From Thermoanaerobacterales bacterium (GTDB lineage Bacteria; Bacillota; Thermosediminibacteria; Thermosediminibacterales; Tepidanaerobacteraceae), in contig DUMA01000033.1 in the NCBI GenBank assembly GCA_012840135.1, forward strand, positions 16,011 to 80,010: a stretch of DNA of 64,000 nucleotides, written 5' to 3'. The notes beneath the pieces were generated by a model. That model saw nothing but the letters and a program-made list of their open reading frames with translations, made no database searches and was not told the origin of the DNA. Position numbers and translations under genes: made by a program. Shown in pieces: positions 60,283 through 64,000 of the stretch. Each line of letters opens with the position of its first letter. The first letter of the stretch is position 1.

Positions 60283-61002
60283 TTAACGCAAATCTGGTGG
60301 TGTTTCAAAAGCATATTTTTTGGAAGTATACCAACCCAACTTGTCTCTAATTTCTACTAAAAGCTCGGCGTATTTTAGAGCCGCTATGGCAGGATCTATT
60401 ACAGGTACCTTTAGCTGGTCTTGTAATTTTTCATAAAACCCAAAATTCATAGTACACCCTAAAATAATCACTTCTGCTCCATCAAGTTCTATAGCTTCCA
60501 GAGCTTTTTCTTTCATTTTGCTTAATGTGATATTTTCATCCATATGAAAATCCAATGCACCCATCTCTAAAGATTTAAATGATGCCAGCTTATCTTTTAA
60601 CCCGTACTTCATGATATTTTCCATCATCTGAGGGACCCATTTTAATCTTCCAACAAGAATGGAAAACTTTCGGCCCAAAGTCGCAGCAATATGAAGAGAA
60701 GCTTCCGCTGGAGCTGTTACCACCATACGATTTAAAATCTCTCTTGCTTCATAAAGACCAGGGTCATAAAAGCATCCGATTATCGCAGCATCATATTCTT
60801 TTGTTTCTAAATCTCTGATGGTATCCAACAGCTCAGGCAATATCAAAGCTTCATAGTATCGGTATTCTAGATGTTCCGGCCCCTTTTTTAAACATGTAAA
60901 TTCCACTTCTGTATTCTTTTGCTTTATCCTATCAAGGTCATTTTTTAATTTTGGACATGCTCCTTTAGGTCCTACAGGATCAATGTACATTATTTTTGGC
61001 AT
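60283..61002 (-). CDS. Asp/Glu/hydantoin racemase family protein
   Basis: AAIIGCFYDPGLYEARE, VTAPAEASLHIA, VIILGCTMNFGF. Confidence 0.85.
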   Translation of the reverse strand: MPKIMYIDPVGPKGACPKLKNDLDRIKQKNTEVEFTCLKKGPEHLEYRYYEALILPELLDTIRDLETKEYDAAIIGCFYDPGLYEAREILNRMVVTAPAEASLHIAATLGRKFSILVGRLKWVPQMMENIMKYGLKDKLASFKSLEMGALDFHMDENITLSKMKEKALEAIELDGAEVIILGCTMNFGFYEKLQDQLKVPVIDPAIAALKYAELLVEIRDKLGWYTSKKYAFETPPDLR

Positions 61003-61064
61003 ATTTTTACTCCTTTACCTTAGAAATAACCAAACATCCTGCCCAATTGAGTAGTAAAAATCTT

Positions 61065-62102
61065 CTATACGATTTTGCCTTTCTCTATTATTAATTTCCC
61101 GTCTAAATAAAGCATCGGCGAAGGTAGAACAAAATCTTCATGTAAATCTGATTCATTAACGCCCCCCATATGAGAACTGTCTCCAATAGCAATATGAATT
61201 GTGCCTTTTATCTTCTCTGCTTCTAGAACATTGTCAGGTTTCTTAGCCTTTGGATTAGTACCAATACCCAGTTCAGCACAATTTCGTCTGTGTTTATATT
61301 TATCGTCATTGAAGTAACAAAGCTCCCTCAATTCCTCGCCTACTCTTCCCCCGCCTTCTATGGAAACGACATACCCATTCTTAAAAGTTAAAATCATATC
61401 TTCTACCAATCCAAAATACCATCCAGCAGGAACTACTATTATTCCTGTAGCCGTTCCTTCTACCGGGGCTATATATGCTTCTCCGCCTGGTAAATTGCCC
61501 CATTCTCCTTTATTTGCTATTATGCCTGTATCAGCGCCACCATGTCTTCCTTCGATGCTTAATGTAATGTCGGTACCATTTTCGGTTGTAACCCTGGCCG
61601 TTTTTGCCTTAGTTAACAGCTCTGCCAATCGTTCAGTTTCCTGTTTTATCGAAATATAATCTGCCGCCAAAGGCCCTTGTTCGGTAAGCATTTCGCATTC
61701 TAAACCTGGCATGCTGGCAATCCTAACACCTGCCTTGCAAGCATTTTCTCTGGCGTTGGTATGAGAAAGGGAATAGGTGTTTAGAGCTAATACAATATCA
61801 TATTTCTTTATTTTTTCCGCAACTTCTTCGGTTGGCTCTACACCATTTTGCCCTAATGAAGGATATACAAAGTAATCAACTTTATTTTCTTTGAATACTT
61901 CGCAAATAATATCATACATTTTCCTTGCCATTATAGATCTTTTGGCAAAATCACTTATTTTGCTATAAGATAGTTTCCATTCTTCAGTTCGAGGGACATC
62001 ATTTAACACTAGTATTGATTCGCCTTTTTTTACTTGCATATTTACTTTTAACATGTTTATAACGCCAGGCCTAATTTTCTCCATGTCAAACATTGCTATC
62101 AC
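61065..62102 (-). CDS. M29 aminopeptidase-like (AmpS/NicX-like fold) protein
   Basis: Low-similarity resemblance: PGLECEMLTEQGPLAADY, GRHGGADTG...NLPGGEAYIAPVEGTATG, GIGTNPKA. Confidence 0.65.
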   Translation of the reverse strand: MIAMFDMEKIRPGVINMLKVNMQVKKGESILVLNDVPRTEEWKLSYSKISDFAKRSIMARKMYDIICEVFKENKVDYFVYPSLGQNGVEPTEEVAEKIKKYDIVLALNTYSLSHTNARENACKAGVRIASMPGLECEMLTEQGPLAADYISIKQETERLAELLTKAKTARVTTENGTDITLSIEGRHGGADTGIIANKGEWGNLPGGEAYIAPVEGTATGIIVVPAGWYFGLVEDMILTFKNGYVVSIEGGGRVGEELRELCYFNDDKYKHRRNCAELGIGTNPKAKKPDNVLEAEKIKGTIHIAIGDSSHMGGVNESDLHEDFVLPSPMLYLDGKLIIEKGKIV

Positions 62103-62940
62103 TCCAAAAATTTGGTTTTATTGGTTTTTTATATATACATGCAAGCTCCTCTTTGCATCCCATACTGCCTCGTTCACATTCTTCTAGACTTGCTTTTATT
62201 CCACACGTAGTAAAACCTTTTACACTCTCCACATATTTATAAATCTTATAAATTTGGCTTTTATCTCCCTCTACTACCATTGTAGTAGAACCTTCAGCCC
62301 CACAGATGCCACCTTTCCCTATAACCGTACATTTTACATCTGCAAGCATTTCGATTGCTGTCTGTTCGGTTATCAATTTCCCTATTATTGGTATAAGGCC
62401 TACTGCCATTCCAAAAGATATATCAACTTTTTTGCGACCACATGCCCTTACTGCATCACTTATAGTTGTTGGAATGAGTTTTTCTATGCCGGCCAATATG
62501 ATAATATTGATTCCTTCTGCCATAAGGCCTCCTAATATTTTCCCTGGAGGGCCGCCTAAAAAACTTCCGGCCATTATTGCCGCATTACCGTCCTTATCGA
62601 TGGCATTAGCCCCTATTACAAATACATCTTGTTTTTGTAGATTTTTAATTTCGGCCTCTTCCCAATCATCCGCATTTCTAACCACGCCTTTATCTATTAA
62701 AACACTATGAGGAACATCAAAAATCATAGATTTTGAGCCCTTAGTACCGCGTGGCGAAATCCTGCCACATATATATAAATCCGTGCCGACAAGTTCCCGG
62801 GCCAGAGCAGAAACCGTTGTTCCACCTTTTAAAAATATTTTACCCGATTTCATCGCTCTTTTTATTTCAGGCAAATTTGCCGCAGCTTTTGCAATAATCT
62901 CTTTCGCCTCAGGCACCGTTAATGAAATCTGCAAGATCAT
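62086..62940 (-). CDS. Conserved protein of unknown function
   Basis: 284 aa complete ORF in an operon; no family recognised. Confidence 0.7.
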   Translation of the reverse strand: MILQISLTVPEAKEIIAKAAANLPEIKRAMKSGKIFLKGGTTVSALARELVGTDLYICGRISPRGTKGSKSMIFDVPHSVLIDKGVVRNADDWEEAEIKNLQKQDVFVIGANAIDKDGNAAIMAGSFLGGPPGKILGGLMAEGINIIILAGIEKLIPTTISDAVRACGRKKVDISFGMAVGLIPIIGKLITEQTAIEMLADVKCTVIGKGGICGAEGSTTMVVEGDKSQIYKIYKYVESVKGFTTCGIKASLEECERGSMGCKEELACIYKKPIKPNFWSDSNV

Positions 62941-62954
62941 TCAGTTCCCTCCGA

Positions 62955-63668
62955 TTAATAACCGCTTATCTTTCCTTTATCGGGGGTCATGTACAGCCCG
63001 ACTTTTGAGTGCTTCAGCCCTAAATCAGCCATCATTTCAGCCATTTTGAAGGCTGCAGCCATGGGCTCAACTACGGGGACGTTTAGTTCTTTCCTGATCA
63101 TATCGGCAACAGGCGCCATACCGGTGCACCCCAGGACTATTACTTCGGCCCCTTTCGATTTTATAAGCTCTTTTGCAGCATCTATGAGGTATGCGGCGGT
63201 CTTTTTTAAGTCTGTCTTAAGTTCGAGCACCGGTATATCTATCCCTATTGCCGCCGCCATCCGGTTCTCTATCCCATAGCTCCTGGCTTGAAGCTCTATC
63301 CACGGCCCGGAATTCCTCAAAGTGGAGATGACGGCAAATTTGTGACCAAGCATGAGGGCAAGGGCCATGGAGGCTTCAGCCGGGCCTACGACGGGGATGT
63401 CGGCAAGTTCCCTGGCGGCGTTTACGGCTGGGTCCGCAAAGCAGTTGATCATTATGGCATCGCATTTTGTCTTATATTCATCCACTATTCTCAATATTTC
63501 GGGGAGTGCATAGGCTTCATCGTAAAAGGTCTCAATAGACGCCGGCCCCTTTCTTATATTTACACATTCCACTTCAGTGGCCGGACTTTTTATACCCTCA
63601 AGATATTCCTCTGTCATCCCGCTAAAATGCACGGTAGTGATGGGGCTTATTACCAGGATTTTCTTCAT
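62955..63668 (-). CDS. Asp/Glu/hydantoin racemase family protein
   Basis: AIMINCFADPAVNAARE, VVGPAEASMALAL, VIVLGCTGMAP. Confidence 0.9.
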   Translation of the reverse strand: MKKILVISPITTVHFSGMTEEYLEGIKSPATEVECVNIRKGPASIETFYDEAYALPEILRIVDEYKTKCDAIMINCFADPAVNAARELADIPVVGPAEASMALALMLGHKFAVISTLRNSGPWIELQARSYGIENRMAAAIGIDIPVLELKTDLKKTAAYLIDAAKELIKSKGAEVIVLGCTGMAPVADMIRKELNVPVVEPMAAAFKMAEMMADLGLKHSKVGLYMTPDKGKISGY

Positions 63669-63686
63669 ACTGTTAAGCCTCCCGTT

Positions 63687-64000
63687 TTAAAACATTTTTT
63701 CGATGGGCACATACTCGATATCATACCCAAAGTGCTTTGGACCGAAGACCTTGAGGCCTTCCGGTGTCCTCCACTCTTTTGGTGCGGGTAACCCGATCAC
63801 GGAGACCCTCAGCCCGGGTTCAAAATTCGGGTTTGTAACGGGTTGTTTGGTGTCGTCGGCGACGATGCATATGAGGTCGGGAACGGTTACGTCGATCTTG
63901 CCGTTTCTCCATGAGATGATGTTCTCGTTTTTAAACCATATCCTGTAATCCGATCCCGTAAATTCTCTGTCGCCTTCAATAATCGTATCCCCGATGGTAA
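63687..64000 (-). CDS. DUF917-like protein, partial at window edge
   Basis: ...FTGSDYRIWFKNENIISWRNGKIDVTVPDLICIVADDTKQPVTNPNFEPGLRVSVIGLPAPKEWRTPEGLKVFGPKHFGYDIEYVPIEKMF*. Confidence 0.75.
   Translation of the reverse strand, partial: TIGDTIIEGDREFTGSDYRIWFKNENIISWRNGKIDVTVPDLICIVADDTKQPVTNPNFEPGLRVSVIGLPAPKEWRTPEGLKVFGPKHFGYDIEYVPIEKMF

Noticed and set aside
1-64000. CRISPR arrays, tRNA or rRNA genes, prophage
   Set aside because: No regularly spaced repeats, no tRNA T-loop/acceptor pattern, no rRNA-like sequence, and no phage structural genes seen.

Overview
The window reads as chromosomal DNA from an anaerobic, spore-forming, moderately thermophilic-looking Clostridia (Thermosediminibacter/Tepidanaerobacter-like; lineage is inferred from gene content only). 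Most genes are on the minus strand. Order from left to right: sugar ABC transporter/FucI/RbsD/LacI; uvrC; ArsR; tatCA; AGCS transporter, TyrR-like sigma-54 regulator and alanine dehydrogenase; two-component system; Na/Pi symporter; SASP; UPF0182; ZIP; HutP; folC; valS with T-box; uppP; serine dehydratase; a six-gene catabolic cluster (acyl-amino-acid racemase-like, M20 hydrolase, DapA-like, DHOD-like, divergent NRAMP-like, novel regulator); [FeFe]-hydrogenase-like gene; tungsten AOR cluster; a large hut/one-carbon operon ending in a THF-riboswitch-controlled folT; a dead IS4-type element with very long inverted repeats; and a racemase/DUF917 cluster. Main discoveries: (1) an unannotated candidate selenoprotein gene at 44292-44582 in the AOR operon, with two consecutive in-frame UGA codons followed by a hairpin whose apical loop (AGGUCU) matches the E. 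coli fdhF SECIS loop; (2) two copies of an about 100-nt structured RNA-like element (4443-4542 minus, 8717-8817 plus) with a compensatory base-pair change and no family I can name; (3) a predicted alanine regulon with a shared 17-bp operator and two sigma-54 promoters. No tRNA, rRNA or CRISPR array was recognised.
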